Assembly: GCF_028453695.1 (NCBI RefSeq)
Contig: NC_135776.1
Location: forward strand, 15,384,663-15,448,662
DNA: 64,000 nucleotides
DNA from: Augochlora pura
Lineage: Eukaryota > Arthropoda > Insecta > Hymenoptera > Halictidae
Direction: 5' to 3'
Made by a program: the position numbers and the translations under genes. Each line of letters starts with the position of its first letter. Position 1 is the first letter of the stretch. The notes below the pieces were generated by a model. The model worked only from the letters and a program-made list of their open reading frames with translations. It had not been told where the DNA came from and searched no databases. Below are positions 11,640 to 22,275 of the stretch, piece by piece.

Positions 11640-12300
11640 AGCAACAGTAATCCTTCCTTAAAATCGTCTCTTTGCATAAATCCGAACACGACAATCTCCA
11701 GGATAACAATCCCGAATGCAATAACATTTTTCATTAGGAAAGCAAAGCCCGCGTCGTTTCTAGTTTAATAAAGAAAGATTAAAGAAAGGGGATCCGTGTT
11801 CGAGAAACGAACAGCTTGAAAACGAACCCCCTAACGGCCGTGGCTCATCGCCACGCGATTCGCCTAATTCGACGTGCCCTTTGCAACGCGTCATCGCGGC
11901 GGTGCTTCTCGCGGCCCTTAATCCCCGGAAGCGAATGTTGAAGAAAGCTTTAACGTGGGCGGGCTCTCGTTAGGATTCTTAAAACGGTGTCCTAAAATAA
12001 TCAGAACGCGGCCAGTTTCCCCGGGTGAATTGGTTTAATTAAAACCTCAACAGCGCGGCTAAGTGCCTGGGCCACGCGGAGAAAAAGAAAATGGCTACGC
12101 GGCCGCTACCCATTCAGAGATTCGTCCGTGCGAGCACGCGTTGAAACTTGTTCCGCCGTTGAATTGGATTCTTCCGCGTTAACGAAAGTTAAATTTACAC
12201 TTTTTCTCCGTGTTCGAAGCGATCCGATATCGATCGAAATGTAAACGGAATCGTGGAGCACGTGAAAAATCGTTCTAATGGATTGGTCGGATTTAATTGG
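11640..12300. promoter_or_regulatory. CpG-rich non-coding block, possible enhancer or promoter
   Basis: From about 11780 to 12290 the DNA is CpG-rich with balanced composition, between AT-rich flanks. It contains TTTAATTAAAAC and several short GC-rich palindromes such as GCGGCCGC (12099). No open frame has gene-like features. Confidence 0.3.
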
Positions 12301-12399
12301 AATACAAAAAGAAATATATAGAAATATATAAATGTGAATAAAGAAATATAATACGATTGAAAATAAAGTGAAATGAAATAAAACGAAGTGAAATAAGAT

Positions 12400-12725
12400 A
12401 GAATAAAAATAAAAATTGTTATATTATAATAAACGTAGTGTTTTAAAATAATAAACATGGTAGTCTTAATGTAATATCGAATCGCTATTAAACATAAAAT
12501 AAATAAATAAATATTGTATAAAATGAAACAGAATAAAAATAAAAATTGTTATATTATAATAAACGTAGTGTTGCATTATAATAAATATAGTAGCCTTAAT
12601 GTAACATCGAATCGCTATTAAATATAAAATAAATAAATAAATAAATATTATACAAAATAAAAATAGAATAAAAATAAAAGCTGGCACATTATAATAAATA
12701 TACCGTTGTATTATTATAAACATAG
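12400..12725. repeat. Tandem repeat, three units of about 130 bp
   Basis: Units start near 12403, 12531 and 12669 with AGAATAAAAATAAAA. They share ATTATAATAAACGTAGTGTT, TAGTCTTAATGTAATATCGA and ATCGCTATTAAACATAAAAT. The third unit is truncated after TATTATTATAAACATAGTAG. Confidence 0.88.
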
Positions 12726-13081
12726 TAGTTCGCAGTCGAGGAAGAAACGTATGAAAAATTGAACATGTACAGAGTGACTATTATTTGACCATATAGACGT
12801 TTATTAAAAATCTGCAACGCATTCGACAATGTTTCATGTACGTAATATAGAACGTAACACGTGTCTCGCGTTGCAATAACAGTTTCGTGGTACAGGCTGC
12901 ATATTTCCACAAGATGCACACGGAATTCTGATCGAAGAATTGCCATACTCTCGTCTATTGCTATAGTAATACGTTCGATTTTTTCATACAGATACCTGAA
13001 GATTTTTAGCTTCACTATATTTAGGATTAATTGCAACGAATCAGCTTCTTCGTACTTTCTGTAAAATTTGCAATGCTGCAC
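12689..13081 (-). CDS. Unusually protein-like open frame, function unknown
   Basis: This minus-strand frame ends at TAA (12689). It is open upstream to about 13120; the listed start uses GTG and is not reliable. About 110 residues have normal protein composition despite the AT-rich setting. Stretches such as LYEKIERITIAIDESMAILR and LVEICSLYHETVIATRD are rich in Glu, Arg, Ile and Leu and look helical. The last 25 residues run into the adjacent tandem repeat and become Tyr/Asn-rich. An acceptor-like sequence (AAATTTTACAG, ending at 13061) would drop the first residues. It could be an exon, a decayed gene piece or a chance frame. I do not recognise a family. Confidence 0.3.
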   Translation of the reverse strand: MQHCKFYRKYEEADSLQLILNIVKLKIFRYLYEKIERITIAIDESMAILRSEFRVHLVEICSLYHETVIATRDTCYVLYYVHETLSNALQIFNKRLYGQIIVTLYMFNFSYVSSSTANYYVYNNTTVYLL

Positions 13082-13189
13082 AGGAGCTTCTCGACTTTGA
13101 TATAACTCCGTTAAAAACGTTTAATTATTTACTGTAGATAATTCGATTTGTTTCGATCGTATATATTTTATTAAGATTGTTATTATATT

Positions 13190-13505
13190 TTATTGTTTTG
13201 TTATAACAATTTTAGTATTGTTGTATTAATAACAATATTATTATGTTGTTGTTGTTATATTACTATATTATGATATCATTATATTATTGTATTGTTACAT
13301 TATTATATTATTGTACTGTTATATTGTTATGCTATTATATTACTATATTATGATATCATTATATTATTGCATTGTTATATTATTATAGGTACTATTATAT
13401 TATTACATTGTTACATTATTATACTATTATATTATCATATTATTATATTATCATATTATTATATTAGTTTATTATTATATTATCGTATTATTATATTATT
13501 ATAAT
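13190..13505. repeat. AT-rich array, TATTATATTATTGTA units
   Basis: About 315 bp of TATTA/TATCA/TGTTA trinucleotide-like repeats, including two near-identical longer segments with ATTACTATATTATGATATCA at 13258 and 13338. Confidence 0.9.
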
Positions 13506-14095
13506 AAAAGCTTGACCAAAGAATGTCGTACACCAATTTCCAACAAAAATGCGTTTCCAAAGGGAAATCAAGTAAAACATCAACAACCAGTCAGCGACTC
13601 GGTCATTGACAAGCCCATCGACAGGTATCTGGCAAATCAAGTGGGGGGGGGGATAACAATTTCAACACCTTCTCGCACCTTTCTTCGAACGATCCACGCA
13701 ACGTCCAGCTAATGTTTCCACTCTCGAGGATTTTTTCGCGAAGCGAACCCCGCCGTCGTCGATGACAAGATAAAATGGAGTTTTCGTTGGAACTCCCGCC
13801 GCGCCCGTCCCAGCAAAGGTGCAAACGGATGCCGTGGCCTGTCGCGAGCACGGGGATCGGAAACTCGATTGTGTCCGCTTTGTCAGCCGGCTGATGGAAC
13901 TACGGCACGTAAAACTACTGTTCGTTTCTCTCGCTCGCATATACGCGCGCATTTTCATAACACGCGCGTCATTCGAACGTTTCATGTTGTCCGCCGTTAC
14001 GGCACCGCGGATACAGCTAGGCGCGTTCATAGTCTGCTTCGCGAGAGACTGGATACCGTGTCTGCGTAACTTGATATCCAATTAAGTGGAGATCG
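13506..14095. promoter_or_regulatory. CpG-rich block with open frames on both strands
   Basis: CpG-rich DNA carrying overlapping open frames of up to 139 codons (13662-14081 minus) and 88 codons (13819-14085 plus). Composition alone explains these. It includes a nine-G run at 13644-13652. A promoter or UTR exon is possible. Confidence 0.3.
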
Positions 14096-14660
14096 TTCTG
14101 GTTAATATAAATGTATGAAGACTGGTCCGATACGTGTTCGATTAAAATCTCCCGCAAAGTACATCGCGGAACTCGATGTCAGTCGTTTTAATCAAATTTG
14201 AGAGGAGGCTGTGACTATTATTTTAATCAAAGATAAAGAAAGTCTGGTCAATTCTTTGGTGATACGATATTTTTGGCGAATGTGATTTGTAAAATAAATA
14301 ATTAGGTGCAAATAGATGTCCATCTTATAATGAATATTGTATAATTTATAATAAAATATATCTATACGTAAAATATAGCTAATATAAATGTATTATGTAT
14401 GTATATAATAAAATATAATTAAACAAGTCCAATTTTATCATCATCGTGAAAACTAGCATGATACGTGTTTGATTCAAATCACCTGCAAAGTACACCACAT
14501 AATTCGCTGTATAGTGTTAAAACAAAAATGGACGAAGAAAAGAATGGAAGAAAGGAAGAGATAAGTGAAATGTAGCTAAAGGTGTGCGAGATCCTGAAAA
14601 GGTCGGGACGAGTCGAGAATTTATCTCGGAATCGATCAGAGTTTTCGAAAGTAGAAGGGA
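14096..14660. other. AT-rich region, no gene seen
   Basis: Two copies of a short motif (GATACGTGTTCGATTAAAAT at 14129 and GATACGTGTTTGATTCAAAT at 14460, each followed by a GCAAAGTACA segment) point to an old local duplication. No coding support. Confidence 0.5.
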
Positions 14661-14666
14661 CCAATG

Positions 14667-14730
14667 GCGGTGGTAGTACGGGGGTGGTTGTGACACGGGG
14701 GCGGTGTTATACGGGGGCGGTTCTAACACT
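14667..14730 (+). repeat. G-rich short tandem, three G5 runs
   Basis: Three diverged units of about 22 bp: GTACGGGGGTGGTTGTG, ACACGGGGGCGGTGTT and ATACGGGGGCGGTTCTA. Three G5 runs plus nearby GG pairs can form a G-quadruplex on this strand. Confidence 0.75.
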
Positions 14731-14919
14731 TTTGAAATCGCAAAGTATATAACAAATGTTATTATACGGTTCAATTATGCAATGTTAAATGACATTTGTA
14801 AAGCACTCGTCTGTCATAATCAGGCAGATACGAAATACGTATATGGAACGAAATACCTAACCTAAAATTAACTATTACTTATATAAAATAAGTATGTCTT
14901 AAAGAAAGTAAGTATGACT

Positions 14920-15175
14920 CAAATAAAATAAATAGGACTTGAATAAAACAAATACGACTTAAATAAAACTAAATATGGCATAAATAAAATAGGACTGAAA
15001 TAAAACAAATATGACTTAAATAAAATAAGTATGTCTTAAATGAAGTAAGTATGACTCAAGTAAAATATGCATGACTTAAATAAAACTAAATATGACATAA
15101 ATCAAATAAATAAGACTTAAATAAACTATACACAATAAACTAAACAACCTTAATATGTCTTAAATAAACTAAATG
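14920..15175. repeat. Minisatellite, 18-20-bp GACTTAAATAAAATAAGTAT units
   Basis: About twelve units of ATGACTTAAATAAAAC/T and AAATATGACATAAATAAA variants. Confidence 0.88.
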
Positions 15176-15700
15176 CCAGTGATGAATTGATGAACGCCAT
15201 GTTGCAACCGAACCGCGGTGCCCTACGCCGTAACGAAAGGATTAAATAATGCACCTAACCTTAAATATCATAAATTACCTATGCTGTCTGAATTATCGTA
15301 TGGCATGCGCCATTTCCCCCGTGTTTAGCCATCCGACACTTGCTAGTCTATTATTCTCATTTACCAAACACTCGACGACACTTCTTCGCCACCCCTTTCC
15401 CCCCCTTTGCTTTCCTACTCTTCCCACCCTGTCTTTTCTTTCTTTATTTACCTTTGCGTACGTTTCCCGCTCATTGATCTCCGCCACAAAACCGAACCGG
15501 AAGTCCGCCGACACGTCTACGATAAAACACGTGTTTGCTCTGAAAATATATCACGCAATTTGTCCATAGAATTTGTTGTTCTAACAAAGCGAGCTTCCTC
15601 GGCGCGATCGAATTTTGTACAGGCAGATCGAAAAATCTGTCGCTACGTAGAAAATGTATTTTATTCGAGACCACTGCCATTGAAATGACGAAGACAAATT
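15176..15700. promoter_or_regulatory. CpG-containing block, no gene resolved
   Basis: Higher G+C than its flanks, with a C-rich pyrimidine tract near 15390-15430. Overlapping frames at 15249-15569 and 15407-15688 (plus) and 15293-15514 and 15471-15767 (minus) have no recognisable domain or splice structure. Confidence 0.3.
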
Positions 15701-16091
15701 TTCTAAAAATATCCTGACCCAGTGTACAGAAAAATGCTATTTGTTCAAGAAATTTAAAAAACGTCACGTGAAAACTAGTTTTGGCAATAATGGACGCTTT
15801 GAAGCTAAAATAAAAATGGCAAAGTGAAACTTTTTAAAAATTATCCCAACCACATACGTACCAAATCTATTTGTTTAATAAATGGTGAAAAACTGTGTCA
15901 AACATATTTTAAGAAACAACAGATCGTCTGACAACCTAAACTAAAAATAACAAAACTGAAACCTTTCAAAAATATCCTGACCGCATAAATAGAAAATTCT
16001 ACTCGTTTAATACCCATAAAAAATGCATCAAAAAATAGCTATCGCACATAAATCGCGGAACTATGCTCGAAGACTTATTTATAACGTGATT
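15701..16091. other. AT-rich spacer with diverged internal duplication
   Basis: Three loosely similar segments start near 15707, 15840 and 15967. They share an ATATCCTGACC or TTATCCCAACC motif followed by a run ending in AAAAAC or AAAAATG. No gene seen. Confidence 0.5.
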
Positions 16092-16344
16092 TTAACCCTT
16101 TGCACTCGAGTGACGCATCCGCAGCGCCATTGAAATGATCGTAACGTGTGCCAAAATGATTTTTATAAATATCGCCAAAGCTTAGATTTAAAGAATTATT
16201 GAAAGTGTAAATGTTACCATGAGTCACGAGACTCAATTTCATATTCACAGAATGAATTTTTTTTTCTATAAAATGAAAATTACTAGAAGCCAGAAAACTT
16301 ATTTCAGATTTGCAGTTGAAATGCCTTCGAGTGCAAAGGGTTAA
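16092..16344 (+). mobile_element. TTAA-flanked MITE, piggyBac-type ends (copy B)
   Basis: TTAA at 16092-16095 and 16341-16344 bracket inverted ends CCCTTTGCACTCGAGTGA and, from the other strand, CCCTTTGCACTCGAAGGC. The element is 253 bp with no open frame. It is the most complete copy and the reference for the other copies. Confidence 0.88.
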
Positions 16345-17019
16345 TAATTAATAGAAACGGCTAGAAATAATAATTATTTTATAATCAGAAATAATATTTA
16401 TGAAACATGTGACTACAAACATGTATTATAAAGTATAATTATCTCTATAAACATTTGAGTAGTTATAGTTATACTAGTTACATAATTAGTAAGGGTAAAA
16501 CTATCGCAATAGTTTTATACACTTTGTATCGCAATGTTAATAATTAATAGAAACTGCTAGATGAAGCGAAATTTCACGTAGACGAGGAGGCCGTGAAAGG
16601 TAATAGTATGGGGGACTAGTGGGTGTGGGTAACTGCTCGAGTAATTTTCAGTAAAAACAGAAATCGATGGGAAAACGTTAGCACAGCTCCCAGGGATTAG
16701 CAACAGGTTACCAGAACCGAACCTCCCGGAACGCGTGAAGTAGTTAATCTTACATTGTATAAACGGGGGCCCCGAATATACAAGTAAAATTTCCGGCCTC
16801 CGTCGGAGGCGGCGGATTAGTAGGCCGCGGGATGATCCCATTAACGAAGTTGCGCGAACTTCGTTTATGATTGGCCGTGCTAGTCCCCCTTAAGCCGACC
16901 GGCCTATTGCAGCTAATGCTTTTTGCAGTTAATATCAGTTCTTTGACCGAACCTATCAATCACGTGCAATAATGCTCCTCTGAAATTGCGTTAGACTCGT
17001 CAGCGTGCATTCTATTACG
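16345..17019. other. AT-rich spacer, then a GC-richer block at 16560-16960
   Basis: The second half has more CpG and carries two minus-strand open frames (16557-16841 and 16750-16959) without recognisable features. It could be a regulatory block. Confidence 0.35.
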
Positions 17020-17243
17020 TCAACCCTTTGCATCGCGGTTTCTCTCACGGTTCCGTCGATTAGCGCAGCTTTATGTTTTTAATAATTACTCCTAATAATT
17101 TGTTTGGATGAACGACAGAGTTTCTTGTTTGTTCTATGTTTTATTCTATTAATATATATTCAGAGATTTTAATCAATTCTGTTTCAATTCGGAAGAAATG
17201 TATTCACATTTAAGATGGACGTTGTTGTGGTGTAAAGGGTTAA
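17020..17243 (+). mobile_element. Second MITE type with CCCTTTGCA ends (copy F)
   Basis: The left end is TCAACCCTTTGCATCGCGG; the right end, read from the other strand, is TTAACCCTTTACACCACAAC. The ends agree for nine bases with one change, and the TTAA target is intact on the right and mutated (TCAA) on the left. The interior differs from copies A-D, so this is a related but distinct family. Confidence 0.65.
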
Positions 17244-18289
17244 TTATTGTACTCATTGCTTGGAAATGAAATCGTTGTAAAATTATCAGAGCATGTACGA
17301 TGATACGATTAACAATATTAGCAAATTTGTTGACAGACTTTACACGTGATCGCAGCAATTATTTAGTGAATTTTGTAAAATAATAATTAATGTACAGAGT
17401 AAACAAAATTATTCGATTACTGTGAATATTTCAGTTGTTTATAATAATATGTAAACATGTTATTTACAATATTTACGAATCAGTAAAATTGTCCGAGGAA
17501 CAAATAAAAATCTATTCAATTCCTATCTCTCCTTTTGTTATAATATTTATATATTTTATCGTAACATTTGTTACATTTTTACATCATCAGCAACAGGTAT
17601 AGATCAAGCGACTTTGTCCACCCTAAATACTTATCTGCATAAATAAATTATTTGATAATAATTCGATAACAATTATTGGACGAAAGCTATGCCTACTTAA
17701 AACACGTATTTTATAATTAAAATTTTTAATTGTTATTCAATGATCTTGCATTATTTGTATTGATGTAAATTTGTTTTACCACAACGAAACACGATTTATG
17801 GAAGCGTTTTAGCGAAATGACTTGAGTCAAATGACATAACAGTGCGCTATTGCAGTTATTTGCAGGCAAAATGACAACTTCTTTTCCTAAATACTATTCA
17901 ATAACAATGTCACAGTTCTGTCCGCTTCGATTTCATTTAAATTAACCTGTACAAAGGAGAACCATCGCCGAAAACCATTTGCACAGTGTAATCAGATAAT
18001 TCAATATGGAGTTCTGCATAACTTTGCTCACCTGAGAAACAGAGTCAACCACAGAAATTTTAGTAAACCTCGCTCTAATACTTACACAATGCAATAATAC
18101 TATACAATAATTATCATTAGAGATTTATCGCACATGCCTTTTGAATAATATTCAACGTTACAAGCATGATATCTTATTAATTTGCCAAATAACAATAAAT
18201 TTAATAATCCAACCCTTCGCTGGCATCATTGTACCCCTATAGAATCATTATTGCTATAAATTGTTTAGTAATATTTCCAGAAAAAAGAC
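17244..18289. other. AT-rich region, no gene seen
   Basis: Over 1 kb of unique-looking AT-rich DNA. No exon with paired splice sites and gene-like content was recognised. Confidence 0.5.
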
Positions 18290-18545
18290 ACGTTAATTTT
18301 TATATGCTATTAAATTAATTTCGACATACCATTATATTAATTTTGACATACCATTATATTAATTTCTACATATTATTAAATTAATTTTGACATACCACTG
18401 TATTCATTTTCAGATATTATTAAATTAATTTTTACTCACTATTAAATGAACCATTTCCACACACTATTAAATTAATTTTTAAATACCATCGAATGATTCA
18501 TTTCCCCACACTGCCAAATCAATTTTTACATGCTATTGTGCAATT
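18290..18545. repeat. Minisatellite, about 25-bp CATACCATTATATTAATTTT units
   Basis: About ten degenerate units of CATACCATTATATTAATTTTG, ACATATTATTAAATTAATTTT and CACACTATTAAATTAATTTTT. Confidence 0.88.
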
Positions 18546-18569
18546 AATTTTTTCATCTGCAAACTCGGT

Positions 18570-18950
18570 TGATAAGTTCGCTGCCGGGGGTGGGGATGGG
18601 TGGTCAGCAAATAATTACTTTCTGTTAGCCTCGGAACAGGATTAATCGAGGAGTCCTCCTTCTTATTTGTTTACATTCCGATATAATGATCGGTGTCGTG
18701 GACTTTCTTTTCCACGCGGGGGTGGCCCATAAATAAAATCAGCGGCAAACAGCGGGCCGCGCTCGGTCCACGGCGATTTTTATGCTCGCAGCAAAATAAA
18801 TTGACCCTTTTAATGAAACGGCCTGCCATCGACCGAATTAACTTCGAGAATTCTTGCGAACGCGGGGGAACAAGAGAATACCATCGAATATTCGGGGAAC
18901 GCGAGTTTTTGGAATTGTTTCTTGAGCTTTTGTTGAAGTAGCTTGATCTG
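18570..18950. promoter_or_regulatory. CpG-rich non-coding block, possible conserved enhancer
   Basis: About 380 bp of balanced composition. It contains ATAAATAAAATCAGCGGC, TTTTTATGCTCGCAGC and AAAATAAATTGACCCTTTTA, motifs like Hox/caudal-type homeodomain sites. A plus-strand frame (18693-18941) has no other coding support. The regulatory call is inferred. Confidence 0.3.
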
Positions 18951-18954
18951 GCAA

Positions 18955-19420
18955 TGAAAGTTTAATAACAAAGTTGCGGAGAAGTTTGAACTGTTATGGG
19001 AAACAGGAAGATTTTGTCAAATTGATACGAGATAAAAATCAATTTGATTTGAGTGTTATTATTGTTACTGTATAATAGTTGTATCGTTAGTATTAATATT
19101 CACTATTATTATTATTACTGTATAATAGTTTAATAATAAAGCTGTAGAGTTACAGGAACCCTTTTGGGAAACAGGAAGATTTTTATATCGTAAAATTGAT
19201 ACGAGATAAAAATCATTTTGATTTCAATATTATAATAATAGTATTACTAATATTATTATTTACTCCAATTATTGTTACTATATAATAGTTTAATAATAAA
19301 GTTGCGGGCTAGTTTAAACTCATTTAAGAAACGAACATTTTTCTGTCATAAAATTAACACGAACTAAATCAATCTAATTTGACTGCTATTATTATTATTA
19401 CCACATAATGTTAATGTTTT
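18955..19420. repeat. Tandem repeat, three units of about 165 bp
   Basis: Units start near 18960, 19128 and 19289 with TTTAATAACAAAGTTGCGG or TTTAATAATAAAGTTGCGGG. They share GGGAAACAGGAAGATTTT, AAATTGATACGAGATAAAAA and ATTATTGTTACTGTATAATA. The third unit is the most diverged. Confidence 0.88.
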
Positions 19421-20273
19421 CGAACGCGGCAACCTAAAATTGCGCGAATCGTTGCGTTAGAAACTATTCTCAGTTTCATCTGGTAATTCGAGTGAACCAT
19501 TAAATAGAATTCACACGATTGCTATCTACGCCGGCGGGCATTGTCATTAATCATCGGAACGCGAAAGAAATTTCCTGGTTCCGCCGCGAAGTAGTCGCAT
19601 GATGTGTCTATTAAAAATTTTAAAGACCATTTCACTAGCATCGGAGAGATTGGATGAAAAGAATGAACGGATAGTCACAATAAACCTTCATTCGAAGCCT
19701 ATCATGCTAATGAAAATTGCTACGTTGTGTCGGAACGAGTTAGGGTACTTGCCTTGCTCTACCCACCCGCGGTTTTGCATGGTGCAAAATTAAAGACGAA
19801 AGTCTCAGACCGAAAAATTATTAATAAAGATAAAATTGTTTATTATTAACAATTATAGTCGAAGCTGTATTCATGATTCTATATTTTGTCAATAGAAAGA
19901 GGCAAATTTATTATAACGTAGAAAAGCATAATATTATATATAATTATTATGTAACAATTTATAATATTAGTAATATATATATTATATTATAATTTAGAAT
20001 ATTATACTATATTATTATATTTATTATATGGAATTATTGTGATATATAATATATTAATATATTGATATCTAAAAATTCTTTTCTTCAGTATCCATTATAC
20101 ACATTTCACTTTGTTTATAAAGCGTATAAACTTCATCGAAAAATTCGAAAAAGTTTACAGATAATATGAGATTACTAGTAGATATATAAGCAACAATTTA
20201 ACATCTATCGTTTCGACTGAAGGATCTCAATGATTTGCGAAGCTATGTGAAATCTGCTGGAAATATTGCGAAA
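19421..20273. other. Mixed region, no gene resolved
   Basis: A modestly GC-richer part (19430-19800) holds a 64-codon plus-strand frame (19599-19793) with no supporting features; AT-rich DNA follows. Confidence 0.45.
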
Positions 20274-20522
20274 TTAATGTTTAAAAATTAGAATCACTTT
20301 AAACTCGTTATTTTCTAATCTTTTTCGTTTAAAGAGAATTAACGTGTTATTCCAAACGAGACGAAAGGAAAGTGGAACGTACAATTGTGACAAACTGCGT
20401 AAGTATTGCGAGACCGCGTTGAGAAAAGTGTAATTGATGTTTTTAAAACAATCCTCCCCGTTCTGTAATTGTAAAGTATAACACATGCCAAGCGGTTTAT
20501 ACTTTCGACGATCTCGGATCAT
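20274..20522 (-). other. 82-codon open frame with an acceptor-like upstream site, unsupported
   Basis: The minus-strand frame has near-normal amino-acid composition (for example NGEDCFKNINYTFLNAVSQY). TTTACAATTACAG ending at 20463 would make a good 3' splice site within it. No partner donor or domain was recognised. Its phase does not fit the candidate first exon at 21752-21854 in either open frame of that exon. Confidence 0.15.
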
Positions 20523-20604
20523 TTGATTTCATCAGAGCGCGAAACAAACGGGAGAGAATCTTCGTGCTCGAAGGTTTTCTATAACAATTTCTATTTTTAT
20601 AAGT

Positions 20605-20980
20605 TCTGTAGTATTTAAGAATTAATATTAAGAAAATTAATGTAGGCAGAACATAATTTGCAAGCCTATGAATCATTAGTTTATACATAATTCACTTCAT
20701 TTTATTTCCATGTTTATTGTATTTATTATTTAATATTTATATGAGTAATATTATAATATACAGTATTAGAATTTAATATTAATATTTATAGAATGTGTAT
20801 AAGGTATGAAGTTTTAATATATGTTCCCAAACAATTTGTAGCATAATTTATTATAATGATATAATCTTTATATTCGATGGTTTTATATAGTAATTTGTAT
20901 TACTATAATTTATGTTGTATTGAGAAATTATTATTAAGAAAATTAATATAATAATTTGTAAATCTATGAATCATTATGTA
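20605..20980. repeat. Diverged local duplication
   Basis: ATTAATATTAAGAAAATTAA followed by TTTGCAAGCCTATGAATCAT near 20620-20680 recurs as ATTATTATTAAGAAAATTAA followed by TTTGTAAATCTATGAATCAT near 20925-20973, about 300 bp apart. Confidence 0.65.
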
Positions 20981-21751
20981 TAGAGGAATCGTGTAATGAA
21001 TATTTTTAATCATGAGTAGGCGAACACAGGTAGGTAGACGAAAGAATTCGTATAAAACTTTTCAAACGTAATAACATTTTTAATCTGGACCAAATTGAAC
21101 TGTATTATTCTTTAAGTGATGCAAAAGAAAAATCCATTAGTCAATGACCCGAATGCTTCTCCTTAATTTTACTCTTGGAATAAAGAAAGCAGTAAAGATA
21201 CTCTTGCTTTCTAACATTTTTATCTGAGTTTATAGCAAAACTTTGTTACATAAATTGTAACTACAAATAATAAATATTGTCACTATAACAAATATATTAC
21301 TACACTATCACCTATTAGTATTTTAACATTGACATGACCTTAAACTTACAAATATTTAATTGTCCATGTTTTAGTTATTTATATTATTACATTTATACTG
21401 GAATTGGTTAAAACAGCTGTATATTTGACAACAAATAAATTACTAAAATATTATTTCCATTTATGAACAATAATCTTTTAACATTGTGTAATAATGCCAT
21501 TACATAGTAAGCTCAATCAAAAGTTATTCAGTTCAATGACTATTGTTTAATAAATATTTCATAGTAACAGATAATATTTAATAATATTTGAAAATCTGTT
21601 TTTGAATATTCGTAGTGCGTAATATAATGAGAATAATAAAAGTGTACATCGAAATAGCATTAAATTAAGGAACTCGCGATAAGCCCAGTTATTAACCGAC
21701 GTTTTATTATGCAAAAACATTGAACAACAAAATTGAATATATTCTACGTAC
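20981..21751. other. AT-rich DNA, probably intron of the candidate gene at 21752
   Basis: No exon recognised. If the exon at 21752-21854 is real this is the start of its downstream intron. Confidence 0.35.
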
Positions 21752-21854
21752 CAGCTGCGTTGCTTGCAAAGCATAAAATGATCATAAAGGTCCAGGTGCG
21801 TATAAAAATCGTCACTGAGCTCTCGGACGTGATCGCCATGTGACCAGTTGTACT
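21752..21854 (-). CDS. Candidate first coding exon with a signal peptide
   Basis: On the minus strand a strong acceptor (TGTGTTTTCTTATTCAG) precedes 21854, and a strong donor (CTG followed by GTACGTAG) follows 21752, defining a 103-bp exon. One frame has an ATG at 21839 in good context (GTCACATGG) and reads 29 codons plus one base. Its product has a polar start MAITSESSVTIFIRT, then a hydrophobic stretch WTFMIILCFA and SNAAG, a textbook signal peptide with a likely cleavage after SNAA. A second frame is also fully open (it reads YNWSHGDHVRELSDDFYTHL), so an ordinary internal exon is possible. The start-codon version is preferred because the acceptor sits only 15 bases before a good ATG, as for a spliced 5' UTR. 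The family is not identified, and no continuation exon was found to the left. Confidence 0.45.
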
Positions 21855-22029
21855 CTGAATAAGAAAAACACATAATTGTAATTTTATTCAAACGCTTGTT
21901 CTAGCAGGCAAAGCACCGCGTAAAATTTGCTAAAAATATAAATAACAAGTATGAATAACATGTAACGAATAAAGCATATGAATAAAAATCAATGGAATAG
22001 TAGAATCGAATAGAAAAATAAATGTATAG
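21855..22029. other. AT-rich DNA upstream of the candidate exon
   Basis: Contains the polypyrimidine tract of the acceptor at 21855; otherwise featureless. Confidence 0.5.
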
Positions 22030-22275
22030 GAATAGAAAGTTATTGACCTAGGTTCATTTCTCAATAAAATAATTATTATTAATGAAAAATAAATAGAATC
22101 ATATATAGATAATATATAAGTAGAATAATCAATAAATAAAAGAATAAATATACATGAATGAAAATTGTTGGTCCAGGAACAATTCTGAATAAAATAATAA
22201 TTATTAATGAGAAATAAATAGAGGCATAAATATATGTATAAATAAAAAATTGCTGGTCCACGTACACTTTCAAAT
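22030..22275. repeat. Tandem repeat, three units of about 110 bp
   Basis: Units are recognised by ATTGACCTAGGTTCATTTCT, ATTGTTGGTCCAGGAACAAT and ATTGCTGGTCCACGTACACT at about 22039, 22166 and 22249. The first two continue into AATAAAATAATTATTATTAA or a close variant, the third into a shorter AAATAAAATAAAT run. Confidence 0.8.
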
